Of a stretch of DNA of 64,000 bases, positions 55,457 to 63,994 are shown one piece after another. The notes under the pieces are model-generated. The model saw nothing but the letters and a program-made list of their open reading frames with translations. It ran no database searches and was not told the DNA's origin. The position numbers were made by a program, and so were the translations under genes. Where the stretch lies: assembly GCF_021631985.1 (NCBI RefSeq), contig NZ_CP070225.1, positions 124,001 to 188,000 of the forward strand, read 5' to 3'. Source of the DNA: Sandaracinus amylolyticus. GTDB lineage: Bacteria > Myxococcota_A > Polyangia > Polyangiales > Sandaracinaceae. The stretch's first letter is position 1. Every line of letters starts with the position of its first letter.

Positions 55457-56923
55457 ATGGATCGCAGGTTCGTGCTCGCTGGGCTGGCGCTCTCCCTGAT
55501 CTCGTGCGGCGACGATCCAGCACCGATCGTGCTGGAGCCGTGGGATCCACCCGAGCAGCCGTGGGTGCGCTCCGATCGCACGCGCTTCCGCGACGACGCC
55601 GATCGTGTGCTCGTGTTCCGCGGCATCAACGCGCGCGTCGAAGGGCTCTTCGACGTGACGTTCGACGACGGTCGCCTGCCGCTCGAGGAGATCCCCGCGT
55701 TCACGATCGACGACGCGCGGCGCATGCGCGCGCTCGGGCTCAACGCGCTGCGCCTGCCGATCAACTGGTCGGGCATCGAGCCGGTGCAGGGCGAGTACTC
55801 CGAGGCCTATCTCGAGCGGCTCGAGGAGGTCGTCGAGCTCTGCCGCCAGGCCGGCGTGCACGTGATGATCGACTTCCACCAGGACGCGTACTCGAAGGAG
55901 ATCGGCGAGGACGGCGCGCCGCTCTGGGCGATCCATCCGCCGCCCGACGAGCTGCTCGGCGGACCGCTCGGGGATCTCGAGGCGCGACGCACGAGCGAGC
56001 AGGTGCTGCGCGCGTTCGAGGGCTTCTTCGACACGCGCGACGAGGACACGACCGACGTGATGCTGCAGGCCGCGTACTTCGCGATGGCGCGGCACGTCGC
56101 GGAGCGCTTCGCCGACGATCCCTGGGTGCTCGGCTACGACCTCTACAACGAGCCGATCGCCGACGATCGCCTGCTCGCCGACTTCCACGCGCGCATGGCC
56201 GCGGAGCTGCGCGAGGTCGACGATCGCCACGTGATGTTCTTCGAGCCCAACTCGGTGCGGAACCTGACCGAGATGGGCCCGCGCGCGTCGGCGCCGTTCC
56301 CCGACGACGGCGGCGCGTACGCGGTGCACCTCTACACGCTCGCGTTCCGCGATCCGCGCAACGAGCTCGACACGGTCACGCTCGAGCGGCTGCGACCCAA
56401 CGTCGAGCGCGGGCTCATGGAGGCCTCGCTCTTCGGCGTGCCGATGTTCGTGGGCGAGTGGGGCATCCGTCCCGACTCGCCGGGCTCGGACGACTACGTG
56501 CGCTTCATGCACGAGCTCTTCGACGAGACGTTCACGAGCGCGACGGTCTGGCTGTGGAAGGAGAATTCCCAGGGGAGCTGGGGCTTCCACGACTACGACC
56601 CCGAGGGCGGCGCGTTCACCGAGCGCGACGCGGTGGTGCGCGCCCACGCGCGCGTCTACGCCGAGGCGGTCGCGGGCGAGCCGATGTCGATGCGCTACGA
56701 CCTCGACGCGCGACGCTTCGAGCTCGTCTACGAAGGACGCGCCGACGACGCGCCGAGCGTCGTGTACGTGCCCGACGCGTCGTACTTCGCGTCCTCGTTC
56801 GCCGTGCGCTGCGATGGTCGCGCGATCGAGCCCACCCCCGCGCGCGACGCGGCGACGGGCCGCGTGGAGATCGTGTGCGGCGGCCCGGGCCGGCGCACCG
56901 TGGTGCTCGAAGCCACCGAGTGA
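55457..56923 (+). CDS. GH5-family glycosidase lipoprotein (endoglycoceramidase-like)
   Basis: Secreted lipoprotein glycoside hydrolase, 488 aa. The signal peptide ends LSLISC. The (beta/alpha)8 domain shows FRGINARVEG, LRLPINWSGIEP, IDFHQDAYSKE, the acid/base Glu in DLYNEP (near 235) and the nucleophile Glu in VGEWGIRPD (near 335). HQDAYSKE and the overall order favour the endoglycoceramidase/GH5_27-29-like branch acting on glycolipids. A C-terminal beta-sandwich of ~100 residues follows, as in that branch. Expected to degrade prey or environmental glycolipids at the cell surface. Confidence 0.87.
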   Translation: MDRRFVLAGLALSLISCGDDPAPIVLEPWDPPEQPWVRSDRTRFRDDADRVLVFRGINARVEGLFDVTFDDGRLPLEEIPAFTIDDARRMRALGLNALRLPINWSGIEPVQGEYSEAYLERLEEVVELCRQAGVHVMIDFHQDAYSKEIGEDGAPLWAIHPPPDELLGGPLGDLEARRTSEQVLRAFEGFFDTRDEDTTDVMLQAAYFAMARHVAERFADDPWVLGYDLYNEPIADDRLLADFHARMAAELREVDDRHVMFFEPNSVRNLTEMGPRASAPFPDDGGAYAVHLYTLAFRDPRNELDTVTLERLRPNVERGLMEASLFGVPMFVGEWGIRPDSPGSDDYVRFMHELFDETFTSATVWLWKENSQGSWGFHDYDPEGGAFTERDAVVRAHARVYAEAVAGEPMSMRYDLDARRFELVYEGRADDAPSVVYVPDASYFASSFAVRCDGRAIEPTPARDAATGRVEIVCGGPGRRTVVLEATE

Positions 56924-56965
56924 CCTTCCCTTGCGATCGGTGGGGCGCGCACCGAGAGGATCGGA

Positions 56966-58999
56966 ATGCGCCGCCCCGTGTCTGCAGCACGCATCGCGCT
57001 GGTGTCGGTCGTCGTCGTGCTGGCGCTGGCGATCGGGGGCGGGATCGTGCTCGCGTCGATCGATCAGCGCGCGCTGACGGAGCGCGTGGTCGAGCGGGTG
57101 GTGGCGAGCGCGTCGGAGAGCCTGGGGCGAGAGGTCACGTTCGAGGGCGCGCGTGGGCGGCTACTGCCCGATGCACGCGTGACGATCAGCGGACTGCGGA
57201 TCGCGGGCCGGCCCGGTGAGCCGCCGCTCGTCGAGGTCGACGAGCTCCAGGTGCACCTCCGCACGTGGCCGATCCTGCGCTCGCTCGGGCGCGAGGTCGC
57301 GATCCGCGAGATCGCGGCGGTGCGGCCCACCGTGCGGCTGATCCGCGACGCCGAGGGGAGCTGGAGCTTCGAGGGGCTCGGTCGGGAGCGCGCGCGCGGC
57401 GCCGAGACCGAGGTGACGCTCGCGCGGATCGCGACGGTCGACGGAACCGTCGACGTGATCGATCGCAGCGCGCCGGGCGAGACCGCGGTCGCGCTCACGG
57501 ACCTCGATGCCGAGGCCGAGATGCAGGGCCGATCGCTCTCGCGGCTCCGGGTGCGGACCGCGCTCGCGAGCGATGCGCAGAACCTCGACGTCGACCTCAC
57601 GTTCGAGCACGGGCGCGAGGGCGTCGCGCATGCGAGGGAGGACGCGGGGCTCCCGCCGGTGCGAGGATCGATCGCGCTCCGCGACGCCGATCTCGTGCGG
57701 CTCGGCGGCGTGATCCCGGCCGGCGTGGCGCGCGTGCTGCGCGGTGGCCGCGTCGACGTCGAGGCGGACGTCGCGACGCAGGACGACGGGATCTACGAGC
57801 TGCGCGGCGACGCACGGCTCTCGGGGGTGCGCATGCGCGGAGGCGAGCCGGCGCAGGGCGCGATGCGCGTGATCGCGCGCGTCGATCCGGAGTCGCCCGA
57901 GACGTTCCGCGCGGTGATCGAGCGCGCGTCGCTGCGAGGCCCGGGGATCGAGCTCGCGGGCTCGGGCACGTTCACCGCGAAGCCGCGGAGCGTGACCTTC
58001 GAAGCGTACGGGCCGCTCCTCGATCTCGACGTGCTGCTCGCCGCGCTGCCCGAGGGCGAGCAACGAGCGGACGACGCGCCGCGGGCCGTCGTGCCGGCCG
58101 GCGTGCGGCGCACGCTCGAGGACACGACCGCGCGCGGCACGCTGCGCTTCGGGCGCGTGGTGAACGGGCCGCTCGAGCTCGAGGATCTGACGGCGAGGGC
58201 GCGGCTGCGCGCCGGCGTGCTCGAGCTCGAAGCGGGCGAGGCGAAGCTCTATGGCGGGCGCATCGTCGCGTCGGGGACCAGCGTCGATCTCGGGCCCTCG
58301 GTGCCGACGTGGACGCTGCGCGCGCGCCTCGAGAGCGTCGACGTGGCGTCGATGACGCGCGACGTCTCGGGGGACGAGCCGCTGATCGGACGGCTCGACG
58401 GGCGCATCGACGCGAACGGCGCGGGCGCGAGCTGGGATCAGGTGCAGGCGAGCGCCGCAGGATCGGGCGTGGTCGAGCTGCACGACGGAGTGCTCACGAC
58501 CGGCGATCTCGGCGCAGGCGTCGCGACCGCGGTCGGGGAAGCGCTGCGCCTCGCCGGGCGCGGGAGCGCGAGCGTGGACGAGGTGCGCGGCGGGCGGACC
58601 GATCTCGGCGATCTGCGCATGACGTTCCGGATCGAGCAGGGCTCGGTCGTGCTGCGCGAGCCGCTGACGGTGCAGGCGCCGTTCGGTGCGGCGCGGCTCG
58701 ACGGACGCATCGGCCTCGATCGCTCGCTCGATCTCTCGGGCACGGCGGTGCTCTCGCCGGAGTTCGTCGACGACGTCGCGAGCGTGCGGCCCGCGGGCCC
58801 GATCGAGGTGCCGCTCTCGATCGGCGGAACGCTGACCGACCCGCAGCTCTCGCTCTCGTCCGAGGCGCTCGCCTCCGCGCTCTCCGAGACCGCTCTGCGC
58901 GAAGGGGCGCGCGCGCTCGAGCAGGAGCTCGGCGACCGCGCGGGAGAGGGCCTGCGCGAGCTCCGACGGCGCATCCCGGTCCCCATCCCCGGCTTCTGA
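56966..58999 (+). CDS. AsmA-family inner-membrane/periplasmic protein
   Basis: A 677-residue protein with an N-terminal membrane anchor (about 10-32) and an AsmA-like N-terminal block (VTFEGARGRLLPDARVTISGLRIAG). A long beta-rich region follows, and an AsmA C-terminal domain (DLRMTFRIEQGSVVLREPLTV, LDGRIGLDRSLDLSGTAVLS) lies at about 530-640. The family (bridge-like lipid-transfer proteins) is linked to phospholipid traffic to the outer membrane. It starts 42 bp after the GH5 gene and may belong to the same transcript; a hairpin follows its stop. Confidence 0.88.
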   Translation: MRRPVSAARIALVSVVVVLALAIGGGIVLASIDQRALTERVVERVVASASESLGREVTFEGARGRLLPDARVTISGLRIAGRPGEPPLVEVDELQVHLRTWPILRSLGREVAIREIAAVRPTVRLIRDAEGSWSFEGLGRERARGAETEVTLARIATVDGTVDVIDRSAPGETAVALTDLDAEAEMQGRSLSRLRVRTALASDAQNLDVDLTFEHGREGVAHAREDAGLPPVRGSIALRDADLVRLGGVIPAGVARVLRGGRVDVEADVATQDDGIYELRGDARLSGVRMRGGEPAQGAMRVIARVDPESPETFRAVIERASLRGPGIELAGSGTFTAKPRSVTFEAYGPLLDLDVLLAALPEGEQRADDAPRAVVPAGVRRTLEDTTARGTLRFGRVVNGPLELEDLTARARLRAGVLELEAGEAKLYGGRIVASGTSVDLGPSVPTWTLRARLESVDVASMTRDVSGDEPLIGRLDGRIDANGAGASWDQVQASAAGSGVVELHDGVLTTGDLGAGVATAVGEALRLAGRGSASVDEVRGGRTDLGDLRMTFRIEQGSVVLREPLTVQAPFGAARLDGRIGLDRSLDLSGTAVLSPEFVDDVASVRPAGPIEVPLSIGGTLTDPQLSLSSEALASALSETALREGARALEQELGDRAGEGLRELRRRIPVPIPGF

Positions 59000-59009
59000 G
59001 CGGAAGCAG

Positions 59010-59029
59010 CGCGCCTCCCCCGAGGCGCG
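59010..59029 (+). terminator. Hairpin after AsmA gene
   Basis: Eight-bp stem (CGCGCCTC/GAGGCGCG) with a 4-nt C loop, 11 bp after the stop and 15 bp before the end of a convergent gene. No T-run. Confidence 0.5.
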
Positions 59030-59043
59030 TGCTCCCGCACGAA

Positions 59044-59325
59044 TCACCCGATCACGAGCAGGCCCATCGCCTCGCACTCGCTCGCGAGCACGGTGCCCGT
59101 GGGCACTTCGTCTCCGAGCCCCGCGTGTCGCGCGATCTCGCGGGCCGCGCCGCGCAGCTCGCGCGTCGTCGGCACCTCGGACGGCATCGGCGCGGTCACG
59201 CAGCGCGCCTTCGCGAGCCGCCACGCGGCAGCGGGCAAGCTGCCCGCCTCCTCGAGGAGCTTCCGATGCGCGTCTCGCGATCCGAGCGAGAGGAGCCATT
59301 CGGTCAGGGCCATTCCGCCGCTCAT
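59044..59325 (-). CDS. Small hypothetical protein
   Basis: A 93-residue helical protein of unknown function (begins MSGGMALTEWLLSLG). It is supported by one of the strongest ribosome-binding sites here (GAGAGGAGG about 8 nt before ATG) and normal codon bias. It lies just downstream of a palindrome at 59346-59361 that could be its operator. The remaining 240 bp up to the next gene's start hold nothing recognised. Confidence 0.6.
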   Translation of the reverse strand: MSGGMALTEWLLSLGSRDAHRKLLEEAGSLPAAAWRLAKARCVTAPMPSEVPTTRELRGAAREIARHAGLGDEVPTGTVLASECEAMGLLVIG

Positions 59326-59345
59326 GGCGATACCTCCTCTCCGGA

Positions 59346-59361
59346 GAGATCGTCCGATCTC
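59346..59361. promoter_or_regulatory. Palindrome, candidate operator
   Basis: GAGATCG-TC-CGATCTC, flanked on both sides by CCGG, 20 nt upstream of the strong-RBS small gene on the minus strand. A dimeric repressor site is plausible. Confidence 0.4.
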
Positions 59362-59587
59362 CGGAGGTCCAGAGCACGACGAGCTCGGGCCCTCCGCGCT
59401 CGTCGATGCAGCCTCTTCGTGGGGCCCCGCGAGCGGTCGCTCCAGGCCCGCGCCTCACACCGTTCGTCGGCCACTGCCAGCCTCGTGCCGCTCGCCGAGT
59501 GGCGTGCGTGCGTCGCGTAATCCCTCGGTCGGCGTGGACTCCTGCCTCGCTGCGTGGCGAACGTGCGCGCGTGGTGCAGAGAGGTAC

Positions 59588-59593
59588 TACGAT
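59588..59593 (+). promoter_or_regulatory. -10-like hexamer TACGAT
   Basis: Ends 9 nt before the ATG at 59603. Confidence 0.35.
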
Positions 59594-59602
59594 GCGCGCT
59601 CC

Positions 59603-60040
59603 ATGCAGCTCGGAGTGTTCGTGGGCTTGATGATCATCGCGGGCGCGATGATCGCGTTCCAGTCACCGATCAATGCGGCGCTCGCGCGCTCGGTCGGCGT
59701 GTACAACGCCACGTTCGTGTCGTTCGCGACCGGCGTCGTCCTCGCGGGGATCGTCGCGGCGCTGACGGGTGGTGGAGGCTCGCTGAGGCAGCTCTCGTCC
59801 GTGCCGTGGTGGCAGTGGATCGGCGGTGCGCTCGGCGTGGCGTACGTCACCACGATCATCGTGGCCGTACCGCGCATCGGCGTGACGACGATGATGGTCG
59901 CCGCGCTCGCGGGGCAGCTCACCACGGCGATGGTGATCGATCACTTCGGGTGGTTCGGGATCGAAGCGCGCGCGATGGACTGGCGACGCGCGATGGCGCT
60001 GCCTCTGCTCGCCGCGGCGCTCTACTTCATGAGGCGGTGA
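59603..60040 (+). CDS. DMT-superfamily YdcZ/DUF606 membrane protein
   Basis: A 145-residue membrane protein with five predicted helices, typical of the half-size EamA/YdcZ (DUF606) family, which functions as a dimer or a pair. Conserved features include FQSPINAALARSVG after helix 1, the GGALGVAYVTTIIVAVPRIG block in the middle and QLTTAMVIDHFGWFG. Substrate unknown; no second half-gene is adjacent, so a homodimer is likely. The start is fixed by the family's short N-terminus and a TACGAT hexamer 9 nt upstream. Confidence 0.88.
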   Translation: MQLGVFVGLMIIAGAMIAFQSPINAALARSVGVYNATFVSFATGVVLAGIVAALTGGGGSLRQLSSVPWWQWIGGALGVAYVTTIIVAVPRIGVTTMMVAALAGQLTTAMVIDHFGWFGIEARAMDWRRAMALPLLAAALYFMRR

Positions 60041-60118
60041 GCTCTTGCCGGAGTGCTCGTCCCGCAGGTCGCGGACGGGAGCGCGCGAAGCGCGCGGACG
60101 GTAGGGACCGGCGGGCGA

Positions 60119-60133
60119 GCCGATTTTTTCGGC
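60119..60133. terminator. Weak hairpin with T6 tract
   Basis: A five-bp GCCGA/TCGGC pair surrounds a run of six Ts between the YdcZ and AI-2E-type genes, 35 bp downstream of another short stem (GCGCGC/GCGCGC at 60081-60095). Together they may end the YdcZ transcript. Confidence 0.4.
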
Positions 60134-60155
60134 GGTCTTCGAGAATGAGGCGCCG

Positions 60156-61367
60156 TCACTCCGCGGCGTCCTTGCCGACGCCGGGCTCGCGCACCTGATG
60201 GAGGGTGTCGATCATCTCGTCGACCGGCGGCGCCTCGGGCGGCTTCACCTCGCCTTCGCGCGAGGGCGGCGGCGGAGGAGGCGGAGGCATCCCGCTCGCG
60301 CGCTCGTCGAGCGTCTTCCATCCCCACTCGCGCCGCTTGCTCTCCACGTACTCGTGCGAGCCGAGGAGGATCGCGATCCATCGCGTCTCCTCGTTCACCT
60401 CGAGCGCGCTGCGCAGCAGCATCGTGAGCGGTGCCGCGAAGAGCGCGCCGACGGGGCCCCACAGCCAGAAGAAGAAGAACATCGAGACGAACACGACGAG
60501 CGTGGAGAGCCCGAGCGTCTTCCCCATCAAGCGCGGCTCGAGCACGTTGCCGATGACGAACCCGATCGAGAGGTGACCCGCCGCGACCGCGGCCGCGCCC
60601 CCCGGTCCGAGCGTGAGCAGCGCGACGAGCACCGGCGGCACCAGCGAGATCGCGGGGCCCAGCGACGGGATGTAGTTCAGCAGGAACGCGAGCAAGCCCC
60701 AGAGCAGCGGGAAGTCCAGCCCGCACACGGCCATCCAGCACCCGGTGAGCACGCCGGTGAGGACCGAGAGCACGGTCTTCACGACGAGGTATCGCTGCAC
60801 CTCGTACGCGGCGATCGCGGTCTTCTCGATGTGCGGGTTCGCGCGCCCGAGCAGCAGGTGCAGCTTCTCTCTCGCGCCCCGCGTCTCGAAGAGCAGGAAC
60901 CCGAGGAGCAGGAGCACCATCAGGGTGTTGCTCACGATCTGCGTGACCTCGTGCACGAGGTCGCCGACCACACCCATCACCGCGCCGGCGGACTGGAGCT
61001 CCTCGAGCAGCCCGTAGTCGACGGGCAGGCGCCACACGCGCGCAGCGTCCACCGCCGAGTGCGCGAGGTTGTCGAGCGCGAGCTGGTACCTCGGCACGGC
61101 CTCGACGAAGCCGGGCAGCGACGTCCACAGCAGCGCGCCGAACCCCACGACGAGCCCGACGTCGAGCAGCACCGTCAGCAGGATCGCGAGCGCCTCGGGC
61201 AAGCGCGCCCGGTTCTCGAGGAAGCGCACCACCGGCGCCGAGATCACCGCGAGGAAGAGCGCAGTGATGAACGGCAGGAAGAACCCGCCGGCCACCCGCA
61301 GCCCCGCGATGACCACGACGAGCGCGGCGAGGACCAGCACGGTCTTCACCGGCGCCGCGTCTCGCAT
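60156..61367 (-). CDS. AI-2E family (PerM/TqsA-like) transporter
   Basis: A 403-residue polytopic membrane protein of the autoinducer-2 exporter/PerM superfamily. About eight helices are seen, with the typical N-terminal pair (LRVAGGFFLPFITALFLAVI), an amphipathic central region and the conserved C-terminal block LNYIPSLGPAIS followed by GNVLEPRLMGKTLGLS. A Pro-rich cytosolic tail (PPPPPPPP) extends past the family's usual end. Substrate not predictable. ATG 61367 has a TAGGTT hexamer ending 8 nt upstream. Confidence 0.9.
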   Translation of the reverse strand: MRDAAPVKTVLVLAALVVVIAGLRVAGGFFLPFITALFLAVISAPVVRFLENRARLPEALAILLTVLLDVGLVVGFGALLWTSLPGFVEAVPRYQLALDNLAHSAVDAARVWRLPVDYGLLEELQSAGAVMGVVGDLVHEVTQIVSNTLMVLLLLGFLLFETRGAREKLHLLLGRANPHIEKTAIAAYEVQRYLVVKTVLSVLTGVLTGCWMAVCGLDFPLLWGLLAFLLNYIPSLGPAISLVPPVLVALLTLGPGGAAAVAAGHLSIGFVIGNVLEPRLMGKTLGLSTLVVFVSMFFFFWLWGPVGALFAAPLTMLLRSALEVNEETRWIAILLGSHEYVESKRREWGWKTLDERASGMPPPPPPPPSREGEVKPPEAPPVDEMIDTLHQVREPGVGKDAAE

Positions 61368-61375
61368 GGATCGAC

Positions 61376-61381
61376 AACCTA
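61376..61381 (-). promoter_or_regulatory. -10-like hexamer TAGGTT
   Basis: Ends 8 nt before the ATG at 61367 on the minus strand. Confidence 0.45.
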
Positions 61382-61437
61382 GCCCCCCGGTGAGGGCCCG
61401 TCACGCGACGCACCCGCCGCGCACGGTCACGATCGCG

Positions 61438-62241
61438 TCACGGCGCCGCGCCGAAGAGCGCCGCGAAGTTGTCGCTCATGCGCGCGCGCACTTCGTCCTC
61501 GCTGCACTTCCAGAGCTCGGCCGCGAACGCGGCGGTGCCCGCGACGTGCGCGGGCTCGCTGCGCTGTCCGGGCTCGGGTGCGAGGTAGGGACAGTCGGTC
61601 TCGAGCAGCACCTTGTCGCGCGGGAGCGTCTCGAGCATGCGCGTGAACGCCTCGTTGCGGCGCGCGTTCGCGGGGATCGAGAGCCAGTGACCGCGATCCG
61701 CGATCTCTCTCGCAAGCTTCACGCGGCCGCCGAAGCAGTGCCAGTCGACGCGCTTCGCGCCCATCTCGTCGAGGATCTCGAGGGCGCGCCGCTCGCGCTT
61801 GCGGGTGTGGATGATGATCGGCTTGTCGTGCTCGAGCGCGATCGCCACGAGCGCGCGGAAGACCTTCTCCTGCGCGTCCCAGAGCGCCTCGGGCACCCAG
61901 TATCCGTCGAGGCCGATCTCGCCGATCGCGAACGCCTCGCGCGCGTGATCGCGTACCCACGCGACGCCTTCCTCCGCGCTGACGGGCGGGACGTCGCGCG
62001 GATAGTCGACGCCCATCGCCTCCATCTCGCGGAGCACGGTGTCGACCGGATAGAAGCCGAACGCGGGCTTCACGATCGGCGCTCGCGCGGCGAGCGCGCG
62101 CACCGCCTCGTTGTCGGTGGGGTTGAGCCCGTTCGAGACGATCGTCGTGACGCCCGCGGCGCGCGCGTTCGCGATCACGTCGTCGACGCGCGGTGCGAGC
62201 TCGGGGTGGGTGAGGTGTGCGTGGACGTCGAACAGGCCCAT
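61438..62241 (-). CDS. TatD-family metal-dependent hydrolase
   Basis: A 267-residue TIM-barrel hydrolase of the TatD DNase family, with reported roles in DNA repair and 3'-5' exonuclease activity. Metal ligands appear in order: DVHAHL at the N-terminus, GEIGLDGYW near 106, IIHTRKRE near 143, HCFGG near 168 and the C-terminal ETDCPYLAPEP near 217. Length is normal. ATG 62241 is preceded by TAGAAC ending 10 nt upstream. It is separated from the AI-2E-type gene by 70 bp with no feature. Confidence 0.93.
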   Translation of the reverse strand: MGLFDVHAHLTHPELAPRVDDVIANARAAGVTTIVSNGLNPTDNEAVRALAARAPIVKPAFGFYPVDTVLREMEAMGVDYPRDVPPVSAEEGVAWVRDHAREAFAIGEIGLDGYWVPEALWDAQEKVFRALVAIALEHDKPIIIHTRKRERRALEILDEMGAKRVDWHCFGGRVKLAREIADRGHWLSIPANARRNEAFTRMLETLPRDKVLLETDCPYLAPEPGQRSEPAHVAGTAAFAAELWKCSEDEVRARMSDNFAALFGAAP

Positions 62242-62251
62242 GAAGGGCGCA

Positions 62252-62257
62252 GTTCTA
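62252..62257 (-). promoter_or_regulatory. -10-like hexamer TAGAAC
   Basis: Ends 10 nt before the ATG at 62241. Confidence 0.45.
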
Positions 62258-62312
62258 GGGCCCGGTCATGAGCAAGTCGATCGGCGAGAGCGACCGACTC
62301 GTTCATGGGCCC
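62258..62312 (-). terminator. Imperfect long hairpin between two minus-strand genes
   Basis: GGGCCC at both ends (62258-62263 and 62307-62312) with further partial pairing inside; follows the membrane-protein stop (62313) directly and precedes the TatD promoter. Confidence 0.4.
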
Positions 62313-62879
62313 TCAGGGCTTCGCGGGCTCGGTGTCCTCGTCCGGCTCGTCCTTCTTGCGCGGCTCGCGACCGGTCATCCATGCGACGACGCCGAGCAGC
62401 AGCACGAGGAACACGCTCGCCGCGACGACCCAGAGCCCGAGCGCGGTGTGCTGCACGAACATCGTGAGCAGCACGTAGAGCGTGTAGCCGATCAGCCCGA
62501 CCGCGACGCCGACCGCGACCTGCGCCGACCAGCGGAACCCCATGAACGCAACGGCGGTGAGCGCGATGCCGAGCGCGGGCACGAGGAACAGAAGCGGCGC
62601 GAGGGTGCCGACCAGCATGCCGTTCGTGCTCGTCGCGAGCGTGAGCCCGCTGTGCTCGACGAACGTGCCGGCGCGATCCCCGACGCCGCTCTCGCGGTAC
62701 CACGGCAGGAAGAAGCCCACGAGGAGCGCGAGCCCGCCGAACCCGATGAGCACCCGCAGCGCGATCTGCAGCGGCGACTGCGCCTTGCTCGTCGTGCTCG
62801 GTGCCGCGGGCGTCGCCACGCTCACGTCGTCGTCGTCGTCGCTCGCGCTCTTCTTCGTCGTGCTGAGGGGCTCGGCCAT
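62313..62879 (-). CDS. Small membrane protein with four predicted helices
   Basis: A 188-residue protein. It has an acidic N-terminal tail with five consecutive Asp (residues ~15-19), four hydrophobic helices between about 38 and 165, and a charged C-terminus (GREPRKKDEPDEDTEP). No family was recognised; possibly an inner-membrane structural or sensory protein. ATG 62879 has a TAAGGT hexamer ending 10 nt upstream. Confidence 0.7.
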   Translation of the reverse strand: MAEPLSTTKKSASDDDDDVSVATPAAPSTTSKAQSPLQIALRVLIGFGGLALLVGFFLPWYRESGVGDRAGTFVEHSGLTLATSTNGMLVGTLAPLLFLVPALGIALTAVAFMGFRWSAQVAVGVAVGLIGYTLYVLLTMFVQHTALGLWVVAASVFLVLLLGVVAWMTGREPRKKDEPDEDTEPAKP

Positions 62880-62889
62880 CGCGTGAACG

Positions 62890-62895
62890 ACCTTA
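62890..62895 (-). promoter_or_regulatory. -10-like hexamer TAAGGT
   Basis: Ends 10 nt before the ATG at 62879. Confidence 0.4.
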
Positions 62896-62958
62896 CCGCA
62901 ACTCGCGGCGACGTGTGCGACTGGCGCGACCCATCTCCGCGCGGCAACCTCGCGCGCC

Positions 62959-63468
62959 GTGGACTTCCCGAGACCCGTCGATCCCGAGTTCGTCGCCGAC
63001 TGTCCCTACGGCCCGGGCGGGCTCCTCATCGATGCGATCCTCGCCGTCGATCCCGCGGCGAACATGGTGCGTGCGCGCATGCCCACGCACGACGAGCTGC
63101 CGCTGACGCGCGAGCAGCGCGCCCATCCGGTGCGTCATCCGCGCCACGTGAGCGGTGGGCTCATGGTGCACATGACGGGCATGGTCGGCTTCGCGCACGC
63201 CTACTACGTGCTCGGCCTGCGCCACGCGGACGGATGGATCGGCTACGGCGGGCGCATCCACAACGCGCGGTTCCGCGCGCTCGCGTCGCCCGGCGAGCCG
63301 ATGGAGCTCGAGTGCATCGCGAAGCTGGTGCGGCGCGGCGCGAAGCGCGTGCTCGCGCGCTACGACCTGCGCTTCTACCAGGGCGCGAAGCTGATCTACG
63401 AAGGCGATCAGACCGCGATGTGGCTGCGCGTCGAAGAGGGCATGGACCTCAGCGCGCTCGAAGACTGA
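62959..63468 (+). CDS. Hotdog-fold protein (FabZ/FabA-like)
   Basis: A 169-residue single hotdog domain, as in FabA/FabZ dehydratases and acyl-CoA thioesterases. It shows the family's strand order: a His-Pro-containing helix entry (HPRHVSGGLMVHMTGMVGFA), then FRALASPGEPMELECIAKLVRRG and LRFYQGAKLIYEGDQTAMW. The His and Gly of HVSGG may correspond to the catalytic loop, but the exact FabZ HFPxxP motif is absent, so activity is uncertain. GTG 62959. The 3' end overlaps the convergent gene by 20 bp. Confidence 0.75.
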   Translation: MDFPRPVDPEFVADCPYGPGGLLIDAILAVDPAANMVRARMPTHDELPLTREQRAHPVRHPRHVSGGLMVHMTGMVGFAHAYYVLGLRHADGWIGYGGRIHNARFRALASPGEPMELECIAKLVRRGAKRVLARYDLRFYQGAKLIYEGDQTAMWLRVEEGMDLSALED

Positions 63469-63994
63469 TCGTGCGGGCGCGCGAGCGCGCGCCCCAGCGG
63501 GTCGTCCACTCGAGCTCGTCGCCGCGCAACGTGATCGCGTGATCTCCGCCCGCGCCGCGACGCCAGAGCGTGCGCTCGGAGAGGAGCGCGCCGTCGTCGA
63601 TGCGCAGCACCGCGAGGTGGAGCTCGGTGCCGAGCGCCGAGCAGTCGGACCAGCGCACGCGCGTGAGCACCGCGATGCGGCGCGCGTCGGGGTCGAAGCT
63701 CATCGCGAGCACCGACGTCTCGTCGGCGACGACGGGCCACGGGATCGCGAGCTCGCGCACCAGTGCTCCGTCGGCGACGCGATGGATGCGCACGAAGCTC
63801 GGCGCGCACGAGGGCGTGACCGGCACCGTCACGCCGCTCGTGCCGAAGCACGCGCCCGCGATCGCGACGAGCGTGCCCGACCGATCGAGCACCGCGTGGG
63901 TGAGGCGAGCGCGACGATGGCGCGCGCCGGTCCCGACCGATCCATCGGGACGCGGTGGGGGATAGCCGGGCACCTCGATGGCCCCGATCCGCAC
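63449..63994 (-). CDS. Uncharacterised beta-propeller-like protein, possibly N-terminally truncated by the window edge
   Basis: At least 181 residues are visible from a GTG at 63994, but the frame is open to the last base, so the true start may lie outside. The visible part alternates strands with Trp/Asp turns (HAVLDRSGTLVAIAGACFG; VLAMSFDPDARRIAVLTRV; LAVLRIDDGALLSERTLWRR), the pattern of WD40/YncE-type propeller blades. Two to three cysteines occur in the blades. No signal peptide is visible. Function unknown. Confidence 0.6.
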   Translation of the reverse strand: MRIGAIEVPGYPPPRPDGSVGTGARHRRARLTHAVLDRSGTLVAIAGACFGTSGVTVPVTPSCAPSFVRIHRVADGALVRELAIPWPVVADETSVLAMSFDPDARRIAVLTRVRWSDCSALGTELHLAVLRIDDGALLSERTLWRRGAGGDHAITLRGDELEWTTRWGARSRARTISLRAR

